A DNA stretch of 34,431 nt from NCBI GenBank assembly GCA_022729355.1, contig JALDAN010000008.1:1-34431 (forward strand). Direction: 5' to 3'. The translations under genes and the position numbers were made by a program. Numbering within the stretch: position 1 is the stretch's first letter; the number at the start of each line of letters is the position of its first letter. This document shows, piece after piece, positions 1-8,756 of this stretch. Below the pieces are notes generated by a model that made no database searches, was not told the DNA's origin, and saw only the letters and a program-made list of their open reading frames with translations. This stretch comes from Candidatus Nanohalarchaeota archaeon (GTDB taxonomy: Archaea > Nanohalarchaeota > Nanosalinia > Nanosalinales > Nanosalinaceae).

Positions 1-1165
1 ATCTCTCCAAGATATTCACAAGACTGTTGAAATATCCTCCAGAAATATTCCGGACATCATTTGTTCTAGTGTACGCAGCTACTTCCTGAGCTGCCTGTGG
101 AACCTGATCAGTCTGCATACTTTCAACTATCTGCATCAAACGCACAACCCACAGAATCGAAACCGGATAATCACTGGAGTTACCATCCAGTATATCAAGA
201 ACTATACTCTTCACATTCGGATTCATCTGAGAATCCCTCAAGGCCTGTAAGAAAATACTCCAGTTATCACCCGAATAACCTGAACCAGGGCCTGAACCTC
301 CAGAACCCGAACCCTGATTCCCCAAATCTACATTAATCTCCGGCTCAAAATTAATCTGAGGATTGAAAATACCCTGAGGAAGGCCTCCACCGCCTCCTCT
401 TGGTCCCTGTCCTGTGGGGCCTCCTCCCGAACCACCAAGAGTGAAGGCCTCTGTATACTCATCTGTGAGATTGTTTTTATCTTTCGCTACTGCTGTTATC
501 AAATAATTACCAGGCGGGAGGCCTTCTGCCTCGAACACACATGTTTCATCGTCTTCACTGTTTCCTCCGACTGTTTCTCCGTTAGAGGATAGCTGAATTA
601 CAGTTTTTACAACAGATGCTGTACCAGGTGAGGACTCGGCCTCGATACGGACATGTCCTTGTTGCTCATCGATTATACTGTACTCTGCTCTGACTGTTGG
701 GCCTTGTTCATCTTCAGGAGTCGGCTCTGAGGCCCTAAATCCTGTTACATCCGATTTTTCTGCGACATCCGTCAGTATAGAGGCCTTAAGCACGTTTCTT
801 CCTTGTTGTACTGTTGAAGGCTGGGATATGAAGTAGTTTTCCTGTTCATTATGTTCTCTGACTCCGACTTCCTCTCCGTTTATCTCAGCTTTCAGATCCT
901 GTACATTTCCTGTACCTGGATCAAATGAGGCCTTCAGCCAGAACTCTTCTCCGACGTCCTGTGATCCCTTACTATGGACGTGTATAGTTGGAGGCCTATC
1001 CGGATCCGAAGTTCCACCAGTATCATCTCCGCCGCCGGTAGTTCCTGTTGGCCCGGTATCGCCACCGCTCCGTGATCCCATCTTATCATTCCAGAGGTAT
1101 GCGAGGATCAGTAAGGCCATTAGAAGTATGTAGAACCAGAGATCCTCAGGTAAGGCCTCCTGCAT
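1..1165 (-). CDS. Uncharacterised membrane-anchored protein, C-terminus truncated by window edge
   Basis: Open minus frame from ATG at 1165 (MQEALPEDLWFYILLMALLILAYLWNDKMGSRSGG...) to the window edge; checked by hand at both ends. N-terminal TM, Gly/Thr-rich linker, Ig-like region, 'IFNPQINFEPEINVDLGNQG' motif. Not listed in the ORF track because it has no stop in the window. Confidence 0.75.
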   Translation of the reverse strand, partial: MQEALPEDLWFYILLMALLILAYLWNDKMGSRSGGDTGPTGTTGGGDDTGGTSDPDRPPTIHVHSKGSQDVGEEFWLKASFDPGTGNVQDLKAEINGEEVGVREHNEQENYFISQPSTVQQGRNVLKASILTDVAEKSDVTGFRASEPTPEDEQGPTVRAEYSIIDEQQGHVRIEAESSPGTASVVKTVIQLSSNGETVGGNSEDDETCVFEAEGLPPGNYLITAVAKDKNNLTDEYTEAFTLGGSGGGPTGQGPRGGGGGLPQGIFNPQINFEPEINVDLGNQGSGSGGSGPGSGYSGDNWSIFLQALRDSQMNPNVKSIVLDILDGNSSDYPVSILWVVRLMQIVESMQTDQVPQAAQEVAAYTRTNDVRNISGGYFNSLVNILER

Positions 1166-1229
1166 GAACTAAAGTTTTGTTTTAAAGCTAATTATAAGTT
1201 AACGTTGGGAAAGGCCTCTGAGAGCAGAA

Positions 1230-1976
1230 TCAAGAGGCATTTTCAAGATTGAAACTGCTATCTCCTGATGTGATATTGATAGTTGGGGCAAAGTTGATCT
1301 GTGGATTGTAGATCCATGGAGTTTGCTCTCCCTCTACTTCTTCATCGTTTTCAAGTATATCCTCGTTCAGCTCTCCTTCAGTTACCTCTACATCAGAGAA
1401 CTTAGAGGCCTGTGTCCCGAAATTGTAGTTTGACCACGTGGAGAAGTTGTCTCCTACTACTTGTGTTCCAAAGTTATAGTTTGACCACGTGGAGAACCCT
1501 CTTCTGCCCGTAGTACCAGGATTTTCTGATGGATCTATCTGTCCGAAGCCGTTAGGCCATGAGAAATCTGTGTCAATATCTGAGGTTTGATCCATGAGGC
1601 TGTTTATAGCATCCATTGCGCTGTCTCTTTCGTTCTGTGTCTCTCTGAAAAGGCCTTCGTATATTGCTCCTGTGGCCTCTGCTTTTCTGCGCTGCTCATC
1701 TACTTCTGAAATTACGTCTCCTATTCCTTCTGCGAATCTGTCGTAGCTTCTGCCCATTCCTGCCTTGTGATCAATGAAATCTTCAAAACCGAAGTCCTCC
1801 GCATCTGCGATGTAGCGTGCTACATCTTCAAGACTTTCATCAGCTTCACCGGATACGATATCCTCGACGTACAGAGCTGCACCTAAGGCCTCTTCATCCA
1901 CTGCAGAGACATCATCCGCATAGGCCTCTGCACGGGCCTCAAGATCCTCGTAGCTCAACGCTTCTTCATTAGGCAT
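1230..1976 (-). CDS. Uncharacterised acidic protein, paralogous to the C-terminal half of the 2110..3243 product
   Basis: 248-aa ORF; AGGTGA Shine-Dalgarno about 8 nt before ATG; shares 'GAALYVEDIVSGE...DDVARYIA...AKGAI(Y/F)EGL.RE.QN(D/E)RD.A.DAI' with the neighbouring ORF. Confidence 0.8.
   Translation of the reverse strand: MPNEEALSYEDLEARAEAYADDVSAVDEEALGAALYVEDIVSGEADESLEDVARYIADAEDFGFEDFIDHKAGMGRSYDRFAEGIGDVISEVDEQRRKAEATGAIYEGLFRETQNERDSAMDAINSLMDQTSDIDTDFSWPNGFGQIDPSENPGTTGRRGFSTWSNYNFGTQVVGDNFSTWSNYNFGTQASKFSDVEVTEGELNEDILENDEEVEGEQTPWIYNPQINFAPTINITSGDSSFNLENAS
1411..1496. repeat. Two 35-bp direct repeat copies, 51-bp period (1411-1445 and 1462-1496)
   Basis: tgtgtcccgaaattgtagtttgaccacgtggagaa versus tgtgttccaaagttatagtttgaccacgtggagaa; encodes repeated FSTWSNYNFGTQ within the 248-aa ORF. 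Confidence 0.9.
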
Positions 1977-2109
1977 ATTTGTATCACCTGAAATGCCTCA
2001 AAAAGAGGCCTTTATTCACTTTATAGTGACAACAAGTTAAAAGTGTTTTGGTTGTATCGTTTGATTTTTAGCGTGAAGAATAAGGAAATGGAAAATGTTG
2101 AGGGTTTTT

Positions 2110-3243
2110 TTACAAGTCCTCAAGCTTGCCTTCTAGGTCGCTGAATGTGTCAGCTGCTTCCTGCTCCTGCTGTTCAGCGTCCTGAAGATCTGCTGCCTGG
2201 TCAAGCCAGTCAGAATCCCTTTGAAGCCCTGAGACTGCGTCCATGATTCCTCCTATTGCATCATGAGCTTGATCTCTGTCGTTCTGGACTTCTCTGGCAA
2301 GGCCTTCAAAGATTGCTCCTTTGGCCTCTACTTCCTGAGTCAGATTGTTTGCTGTTGAGACAACGTCGTTTACTCCGTCAACGAACTGGTCGTAATCTCT
2401 TCCTCCAAGATTTGCCTTGTATTCGACCATTGCTCCGAAGTTGAACTCATCCTGTCCGGCAATGTATCCTGCAACATCGTCCAGAGTCGTATCGTCTCTT
2501 TCTCCTGATACGACTTCTTCGACGTAGAGAGCTGTTCCAAGAGCTTCTATCTCATCCTGTTCCAGTTCTCCGTACTCATCTTCGTTTTCGTAATGTTCCA
2601 GAGATCCTGCGTGTCTGACTTCTTCTCCGCTGAACTCGAAATCTGCTGTGTCTTCTGTCATATTGTTTTCACCTCCTTGAGTGCTTGATCTTGATTTTGA
2701 TCTTTTACTCCTATAAATGAAATCATCTGATTCCTCGCCTGTGAAAAACTCTATAAACTCCTGTGAAAGATCCTCGATTCTATCATCAGAGGCTTGTTCT
2801 GCTTCACTGCGTGAACCGAAACCCTCTACCTCATAACGAAGTGAGTCGCCGATATCCAGTCTTGCTGTATTCTTATCAGTTACCACGGCGACTTCAGGCG
2901 TGTCAGAGGCCTCCGTAACGTATACATCGAATCTGTTGAAGTCGAACATGTTGTTCTCTTCTAGGGCCGCTACCTGCCAATCATCCCAGACAGAGTTTAT
3001 CTCTAGGCCTTCCTCTCCATCCCTGAGGAACCCTATGTCTTTGTATGACTCTATTTTCTCCTCCGGCATATCCCCTTTAGATACGATTTCCCCTTCAAGA
3101 GTATCCTGGAAGGCATCGTATCTTGAGGCCTCTCCATAGTCATCTATCTGTGAGAGAGAGGCTCCTTCGTAGCTATCCGGATGGCCGAAAGCATCTGTCA
3201 GGGCCTCCTGCTGAACAGGTGTTAAATCTTCAAATCGGTTCAT
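2110..3243 (-). CDS. Uncharacterised two-module acidic protein
   Basis: 377-aa ORF; C-terminal part paralogous to 1230..1976; strong internal SD plus ATG at 2661 (see findings). Confidence 0.7.
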   Translation of the reverse strand: MNRFEDLTPVQQEALTDAFGHPDSYEGASLSQIDDYGEASRYDAFQDTLEGEIVSKGDMPEEKIESYKDIGFLRDGEEGLEINSVWDDWQVAALEENNMFDFNRFDVYVTEASDTPEVAVVTDKNTARLDIGDSLRYEVEGFGSRSEAEQASDDRIEDLSQEFIEFFTGEESDDFIYRSKRSKSRSSTQGGENNMTEDTADFEFSGEEVRHAGSLEHYENEDEYGELEQDEIEALGTALYVEEVVSGERDDTTLDDVAGYIAGQDEFNFGAMVEYKANLGGRDYDQFVDGVNDVVSTANNLTQEVEAKGAIFEGLAREVQNDRDQAHDAIGGIMDAVSGLQRDSDWLDQAADLQDAEQQEQEAADTFSDLEGKLEDL

Positions 3244-3299
3244 GTAATCTACTTAGACACCAAAAACTTTTATTTATTACCTTGCAGTAAAAAAAGGAT

Positions 3300-3539
3300 T
3301 TAGTCGAACTTGTCCAGTCTCTCCAGCGTCTCAAGTATGCCCCATGCGTAGATGACTGCCTCCCATGCCCTGATGAAGTCCTGTTCTTCAAGGAAGTGAT
3401 AAGTATCATCCCTGTAGGCCTCAACGTTCTCCATCTGCTCCACAGAGCTATCTTTCTCCTCTATACGATCCTCTAGCTTCTGAAGCCATTTCTCAGTCTC
3501 CTCTTTCAGATTTCTCTGCGTCTCATCAAGCTCAGTCAT
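3300..3539 (-). CDS. DUF357 family protein
   Basis: 79 aa; 'AYRDDTYHFLEEQDFIRAWEAVIYAWGILETLERL' typical of archaeal DUF357; 8-bp overlap with the dphB end. Confidence 0.75.
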   Translation of the reverse strand: MTELDETQRNLKEETEKWLQKLEDRIEEKDSSVEQMENVEAYRDDTYHFLEEQDFIRAWEAVIYAWGILETLERLDKFD

Positions 3540-4230
3540 AAAAATCCAGATTCTCCTCTTCCTTGTGTGATTTATCGCCTACAAGGATTATACAGTGTGG
3601 CGTCGGACCTTCAGCTTCGATCTCCCCTAGCTCCCCGTGCACGATTTTCTGGCCTTCAAGATTTGCTCTTTCAAGTATAACGGCTTCACGGCCTTTAAGC
3701 CCCTCATCCATCTCGATAAGCTTCTCTGAGGCCTCCCCTGCATCATAGTCTATATCCAGAAGTACAAGTGTGTGAAGGCCTATAGAGTCATTTCCTTCGA
3801 TATGTCCAATTATAGACTCCGGGGAGGCGTTCTCCGGAAGCGTCACTGTTCTTCCGAACTTGTAGACGTTAAGGCCTGTTTCAGCGACTGAAGTAAATAT
3901 TGAAGGTGCATGTACTACTTCTACTTCAAGGCCTTTCTGTTCTGCTCTGTGTTTTATATCGTAATGTGTGGTGGCTGTCAATGGATCGCCGGAAACAAGG
4001 AAGGCTGTATCTTTTTCTCTGGCGGACTCCAGTATGAGATCCTTCTGCTCTACTTCCTCTCTTGAAAGCTTCTGAATATTTGTTCCTGTTTCTTCGCCTA
4101 GTTCCTGTAGATCAATTGTTTCTGTGTTAGTGTAGAACTCTGCGAATACTTCTTCACTCTCTTTTATCGCATTCATTCCTTTCTGAGTTACTTCTCCGTC
4201 GTCAAGTCCGAGGCCTACAATGTACAGCAT
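3532..4230 (-). CDS. dphB: Diphthine synthase (diphthamide biosynthesis methyltransferase)
   Basis: MLYIVGLGLDDGEVTQKGMNAIKESEEVFAEFYTN...VSGDPLTATTHYDI... matches the DphB/Dph5 family; ATG at 4230 preferred over the ORF-track start at 4281. Confidence 0.93.
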   Translation of the reverse strand: MLYIVGLGLDDGEVTQKGMNAIKESEEVFAEFYTNTETIDLQELGEETGTNIQKLSREEVEQKDLILESAREKDTAFLVSGDPLTATTHYDIKHRAEQKGLEVEVVHAPSIFTSVAETGLNVYKFGRTVTLPENASPESIIGHIEGNDSIGLHTLVLLDIDYDAGEASEKLIEMDEGLKGREAVILERANLEGQKIVHGELGEIEAEGPTPHCIILVGDKSHKEEENLDFYD

Positions 4231-4289
4231 ACAGTAATTTTCTGGCACCCTTACCAATTTAACTCCTTGAACCGCCTCCAAATAATATT

Positions 4290-5324
4290 ATGGAACAGGA
4301 AAAGCTGGAAGAGAAAGCCCTGGAACTTTTCAGGCAACAGGACTTCAGGATTAAAGAGAAAGATGAAGGCCTCTACAAAGCCGTCAAAGATGATACAGAA
4401 CTGGAGATCCGGATCCTTTCCTCAGAGAAATACAGCATGGAAGAGGCCTCCGAACTGATTCAAGCAGGGGAGAAAGTTTTCGTAGATGAAGGTCTTGAAG
4501 AGTTGAAGGAAGGAGTTGGGAACGATGTTTCTGTTCTTGAGGAGGCCTCAGACAGAGAATACAGTATGCCTTCGTATGAGAGGATTGGAGATATTGTTGT
4601 GATCAGTGAGCTTGACGACGTATCTGAGGATGAAGCTGTTGAAGCTGTACTGGAGCATAATCCAGGCCTTGATTCAATACTGTTGAAGGAGGAGAATCTG
4701 AGCGGAGAGTTCCGTGTAGGAGGATACAGAAAGCTTTACGGAGATAAGACAGAGACAGTGCACAGAGAGCACGGCGTGGAGTTGAAAGTTGATCCTACAG
4801 AGATGTTTTTCTCGGAAAGAGAAGGCACGGAAAGGAAAAGGATATTCACAACAGTCGATAAGAATGATGAAGTGCTTGTAATGTTTGCAGGTGCAGCACC
4901 TTTCCCTGTAACGATAGCAAAACACAGCAAGGCCTCAGTGACCGGTGTAGAGAAGAACCCTGAAGCAGTAAAGTACGCTGAGGAAAACATCCGGAGGAAT
5001 AACGTAGCGGATAAAGTACAGATGATTCAGGGAGATGTAAGAGAGATCTGTCCGGAACTAGGAAAGTTTGATCACGTCCTGATGCCTTCACCGACAAATG
5101 CTCTGGAATTCCTAGGAGAGGCCCTGAACTGTGTCAAAAGCGGCGGAAAGCTCGTCGTATACAGTGTCTCCGATAAAGAGGATCTTTACAGGCCTGTAAT
5201 CGAAAAAGTTGGGGAAGAGGCCTCAAGGGAAGGCCTGAAGGTCGATGTATTGAAGAGGCGTGTCGTCGCTGATTTTTCTCCGTCGAAGAGGAAGGTTGCG
5301 GTCGAGTTCCGTGTAGAGGAATAA
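4290..5324 (+). CDS. trm5: tRNA (guanine37-N1)-methyltransferase Trm5-like
   Basis: 'NPGLDSILLKEENLSGEFRVGGYRKLYGDKTETVHREHGVELKVDPTEMFFSEREGTERKRI' plus Rossmann SAM-binding region 'MFAGAAPFPVTIAKH'. Confidence 0.9.
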   Translation: MEQEKLEEKALELFRQQDFRIKEKDEGLYKAVKDDTELEIRILSSEKYSMEEASELIQAGEKVFVDEGLEELKEGVGNDVSVLEEASDREYSMPSYERIGDIVVISELDDVSEDEAVEAVLEHNPGLDSILLKEENLSGEFRVGGYRKLYGDKTETVHREHGVELKVDPTEMFFSEREGTERKRIFTTVDKNDEVLVMFAGAAPFPVTIAKHSKASVTGVEKNPEAVKYAEENIRRNNVADKVQMIQGDVREICPELGKFDHVLMPSPTNALEFLGEALNCVKSGGKLVVYSVSDKEDLYRPVIEKVGEEASREGLKVDVLKRRVVADFSPSKRKVAVEFRVEE

Positions 5325-5357
5325 CTCGTTTAAGTAGGCAGTTACAATACTGTAGAC

Positions 5358-6896
5358 GTGAAAAGACGTGTAAGCCAAAGGCTCCTGAAATACATGTTTC
5401 TGACAGGACTCATAATGGGTCTAGCAGGAGCTGTGTCAGCTGATACGGTAATCGAGACACAGTCTCCGGCAGGAGTAGCGCTCGATGATCTCGATATTTC
5501 CGTCCTTGATACAGATCATTCTGTTGAAGGTACTGATAGAGCGGTTTTTGATCTGGAGGATGGCACTTACGAGGTTCTTATTGAACATCCAGATCATGAT
5601 TCTATTCAGCGAACGATTATTGTTGAAGGCAGTTCCGAGTATCGCTTTACGATGTCGGAGCCGGAGAGACAGGAGTCGGAAGTCTCTTTCGGAAATGTAA
5701 ACAGTCCGGAATCTGTCTGCACACGTACAAGCTTTGATGTCGACACCGAGATCGTTAACAGCGGTGAAACAGATGAAATAGTAAGCCTTACAGGTAAAGG
5801 ATTCGGAAAAATACTGAAAGGACAGACTTTCATAATACCTGCCGGAGAATCAAGAATACACAGATTCACTTTCACAGACTTCTCAGGTCTCGGACTCAAA
5901 GACTTCACAATCGAGCTCGATAACCGTAATGAATCAATCTCAGAAAGCATCAGACTGGAGGACTGCGACATTCCTGGAGACGAAATAAGCGTGGATAACG
6001 TGGATATGAAGCTTCACCCTAATAGAGGAAACGAAAAGGCCTCCGTGAACGAATTGGTGCGCATAAGAGGATTTGCAGACGGTGCACGTGGCTCCGTTCC
6101 TGTAGATATAGAAGTTGACGGGAGAACAGTTGCTGAAATAAATACTGACAGAGGAGGATTCTTCGAAACATATTTCAGGCCTCAGAGCTCAGGCCTAAAA
6201 ACAGTTACAGCAAGCTCAGGAGAGGAATTCAAATCCAGAGATCTCAACGTTGTGCCTGTAGCAAAGATTGAATGGATGAATGCGCCAGAACAGGCCTTCG
6301 CAGGAGAGGATTTCCAGGTATGCGGCTACGTTGACTCGGATATAGAGCCGGAGATCGTTTTGTTACAGGATAACGAAGTCATCGAGACAAGACATGCCAA
6401 CGGAGAAGTATGCTTTGATGTGAGATCGAATGATCCGGGGACACGCGACTACAAGATGCGGGCGTTAACTTACGGACAGAGCGACTCCAGAGAGGCATCT
6501 GTAAATATACTGGAGCAGGGAAGTGAAGTAGAGGCCTTCCCTAGTCAGATTCAGACAGTTGTTTCAGAGCCGGGCCTGCTGCGCGTCGGCCTGTACAATA
6601 CTCATGAAGAAGACAGAGACTACACTGTGCGTTTGAGAGAGTTCCCTGAGGACTGGGTTGACAACAGTACACAGCATGAAACTCTTTCCATGGGAGAGCA
6701 GAAGAGCGTCTTCTTCTACGCCAATCCAATGGCCTCCGGAGATTTCTCAGCAGTGCTTGAAGTAGAGACAGACGGCGAAATAATCTTCAGCGACACCGTT
6801 GAATTCAGGATAGTAGAACAAGGCCCTCATGAGCCGGAGAACCTGTTCAGAGTATTCACAAGATTATTCCTTTCGGGCCTGATACCTTTCTACTGA
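5358..6896 (+). CDS. Secreted surface protein: signal peptide, PEGA/carboxypeptidase-regulatory-like domain, Ig-like modules
   Basis: 512 aa; GTG start; signal peptide YMFLTGLIMGLAGAVSA; about 400 aa similar to the C-terminus of the 1539-aa ORF (e.g. E(V/I)EAFP...V.E.GLLRVGLYN). Confidence 0.8.
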   Translation: MKRRVSQRLLKYMFLTGLIMGLAGAVSADTVIETQSPAGVALDDLDISVLDTDHSVEGTDRAVFDLEDGTYEVLIEHPDHDSIQRTIIVEGSSEYRFTMSEPERQESEVSFGNVNSPESVCTRTSFDVDTEIVNSGETDEIVSLTGKGFGKILKGQTFIIPAGESRIHRFTFTDFSGLGLKDFTIELDNRNESISESIRLEDCDIPGDEISVDNVDMKLHPNRGNEKASVNELVRIRGFADGARGSVPVDIEVDGRTVAEINTDRGGFFETYFRPQSSGLKTVTASSGEEFKSRDLNVVPVAKIEWMNAPEQAFAGEDFQVCGYVDSDIEPEIVLLQDNEVIETRHANGEVCFDVRSNDPGTRDYKMRALTYGQSDSREASVNILEQGSEVEAFPSQIQTVVSEPGLLRVGLYNTHEEDRDYTVRLREFPEDWVDNSTQHETLSMGEQKSVFFYANPMASGDFSAVLEVETDGEIIFSDTVEFRIVEQGPHEPENLFRVFTRLFLSGLIPFY

Positions 6897-6930
6897 AATT
6901 ACAATAAAATAAGAGAGAAGTAAGAGGCCT

Positions 6931-8679
6931 TTACCATTCTCTATATAGAATGGCAGCTGAGAGCATAAGGCCTACAAGGATTGATATCAGTACTTTTGTG
7001 GTATTTCCTGTTGCTGCGATTCTATCAAAGACTTCCCCAATTGAAGCGAAGAAGTTTCCTGTCAGTCTTCCTTCAGGGCTTTCCACTGCATCTCTTACCT
7101 CATCGCCAATAATCAGTTGAACAGTTTCTGATCTTTCAACCTGTTCTCCTGTTGCTGTGGCAGTGATATCAATCGAGGCATCACTCTGATTGAATGGGAT
7201 GCCAGCGTAGATGAATGCCTTGCCTGTTTCACCAGGTGCTACTGATACCTGTTCAGGTCTTACAGTGATCCATTCAGGTGCATCAACTGATAGAGTGTAC
7301 GTGTTTGCCTTGGTGCCTGTATTCTCAAGGTTGACTTCGTAAATCACTGATCTGTTCTCACCAGCACTCGCTACATCTTCCACTACATCCATTTCAAGAT
7401 CGTAGCAGTTCTCCACAGTGAAACTGGCAGTATCTGTGACTACCGGCTCTCCGAACTTCTGTGCCTCTGCAGAGGCCTCTACATCGTAGTTGCTTCCTTC
7501 ACTGTATTCAGAGGCATCAAAGCTGACGTCTACTGTTCTGAACTCTCCTACGTCAAGCTGTACTTCATCTTCAGACAGTTCTCCTTCATCGACTTCAAGC
7601 TGGAATGTATCTGATGATTCTCCTGTGTTTTCAAGTGTTAACTGTTTCTGGAATCTTTCGTTCTCACAGACTGTTCTTTCCTGTTGTGAGAAGCTCAATT
7701 CTGCGTCCTGTCCGTTGAACGTGTCAAGTGTTGCTGAAGCGGAGCTAGGTGCTTCTCCTCCCGCCTCTACATTAATTGTTTCTGTTCCAAGTTCTTCAGG
7801 CGTGTAACGTACTGTTGTAGTCTTTGAGTCGCCGGATGCAATATTGAACTCCTGATCATCAAGAGTTCCGTGACTGGTTTCAAGAGGAACGTTCACTGAT
7901 CTAGTTCCCTCATTCTCGACTGTTACATCGAAGGAGGCCTCTGTGAATGCTGCTGTCTCCTGCTCACTTGGCTCTATGCTTGTACTTGTCTCGAAGCAGT
8001 TCTCTACTATAAATGATGTTGAGACTGTATCTCGTGCGTAGCTACTCGTTGACTCAGCATTAATGTTGAAGGATCTATCTTCTACAGCTATATCAGATGA
8101 CCTTGTAAGCTGTACTGTTGCTGTGTCTCCTGATGGAACCGTAACTCGTCTCTCTGAAAGATCTCCTCCTTCAGCTGAGAGTCTGAATGTTTCCTGCTGG
8201 GTTCCATCATTTGATACGAATACTTCATATACTGCGTCTTCTCCACGGCATACCGGACCAGGATTTTGAACGTCAAGGTTGACGTCGTGTTCCCTGACCA
8301 CATTGACAACTCCGCTTACATCATATCTTTCTCCAGAAGCTCTCGATGTAGCTGTAATAGTAAAATCATACTGTCCTTCCTCTCTGTCAAGGTCCGGGTT
8401 GAACCATACCTGTGCCGTCTTTGACTCTCCAGGCGCAAGATTTCCGGTCTCTGGTATTCGTGTAGGAGCGATATCAATCTCGCCAGGATGAGATGATGAA
8501 AGAGTATAACGATCCTCTGTAGTTCCAACGTTCTCTACAGTAACTTCATACGCAGTGTAGCTATCTACCACTGCTGTAGACTGTTGGGGAAAAATATCAA
8601 GTTCTGCCGGGCTGGCTGCAGCTGTAGAAGCAAAAGCCAGAGAGATTAATGCCACGAATACCATTTTGTCAAAACGCAT
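6931..8679 (-). CDS. Surface protein with tandem NEW3/CARDB-like Ig repeats and C-terminal TM anchor
   Basis: Start at ATG 8679 (MRFDKMVFVALISLAFASTAAA) with AGGTGA upstream, preferred over 8712; repeats ending 'F.VENC'; C-terminal TTKVLISILVGLMLSAAILYREW. Confidence 0.82.
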   Translation of the reverse strand: MRFDKMVFVALISLAFASTAAASPAELDIFPQQSTAVVDSYTAYEVTVENVGTTEDRYTLSSSHPGEIDIAPTRIPETGNLAPGESKTAQVWFNPDLDREEGQYDFTITATSRASGERYDVSGVVNVVREHDVNLDVQNPGPVCRGEDAVYEVFVSNDGTQQETFRLSAEGGDLSERRVTVPSGDTATVQLTRSSDIAVEDRSFNINAESTSSYARDTVSTSFIVENCFETSTSIEPSEQETAAFTEASFDVTVENEGTRSVNVPLETSHGTLDDQEFNIASGDSKTTTVRYTPEELGTETINVEAGGEAPSSASATLDTFNGQDAELSFSQQERTVCENERFQKQLTLENTGESSDTFQLEVDEGELSEDEVQLDVGEFRTVDVSFDASEYSEGSNYDVEASAEAQKFGEPVVTDTASFTVENCYDLEMDVVEDVASAGENRSVIYEVNLENTGTKANTYTLSVDAPEWITVRPEQVSVAPGETGKAFIYAGIPFNQSDASIDITATATGEQVERSETVQLIIGDEVRDAVESPEGRLTGNFFASIGEVFDRIAATGNTTKVLISILVGLMLSAAILYREW

Positions 8680-8756
8680 CAATTTATTGTCACCTGTCAA
8701 TAACACAAACATTTATTTTTATATATCATTTGATAGTGACACCTAGAGCCATTACT

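Noticed and set aside
2095-2125. T-run near the end of the 377-aa gene as terminator
   Set aside because: The T-run is on the plus strand while the gene is on minus; no convincing stem.
3230-3424. Minus 64-aa ORF overlapping the DUF357 gene
   Set aside because: Overlaps a family-supported gene in another frame.
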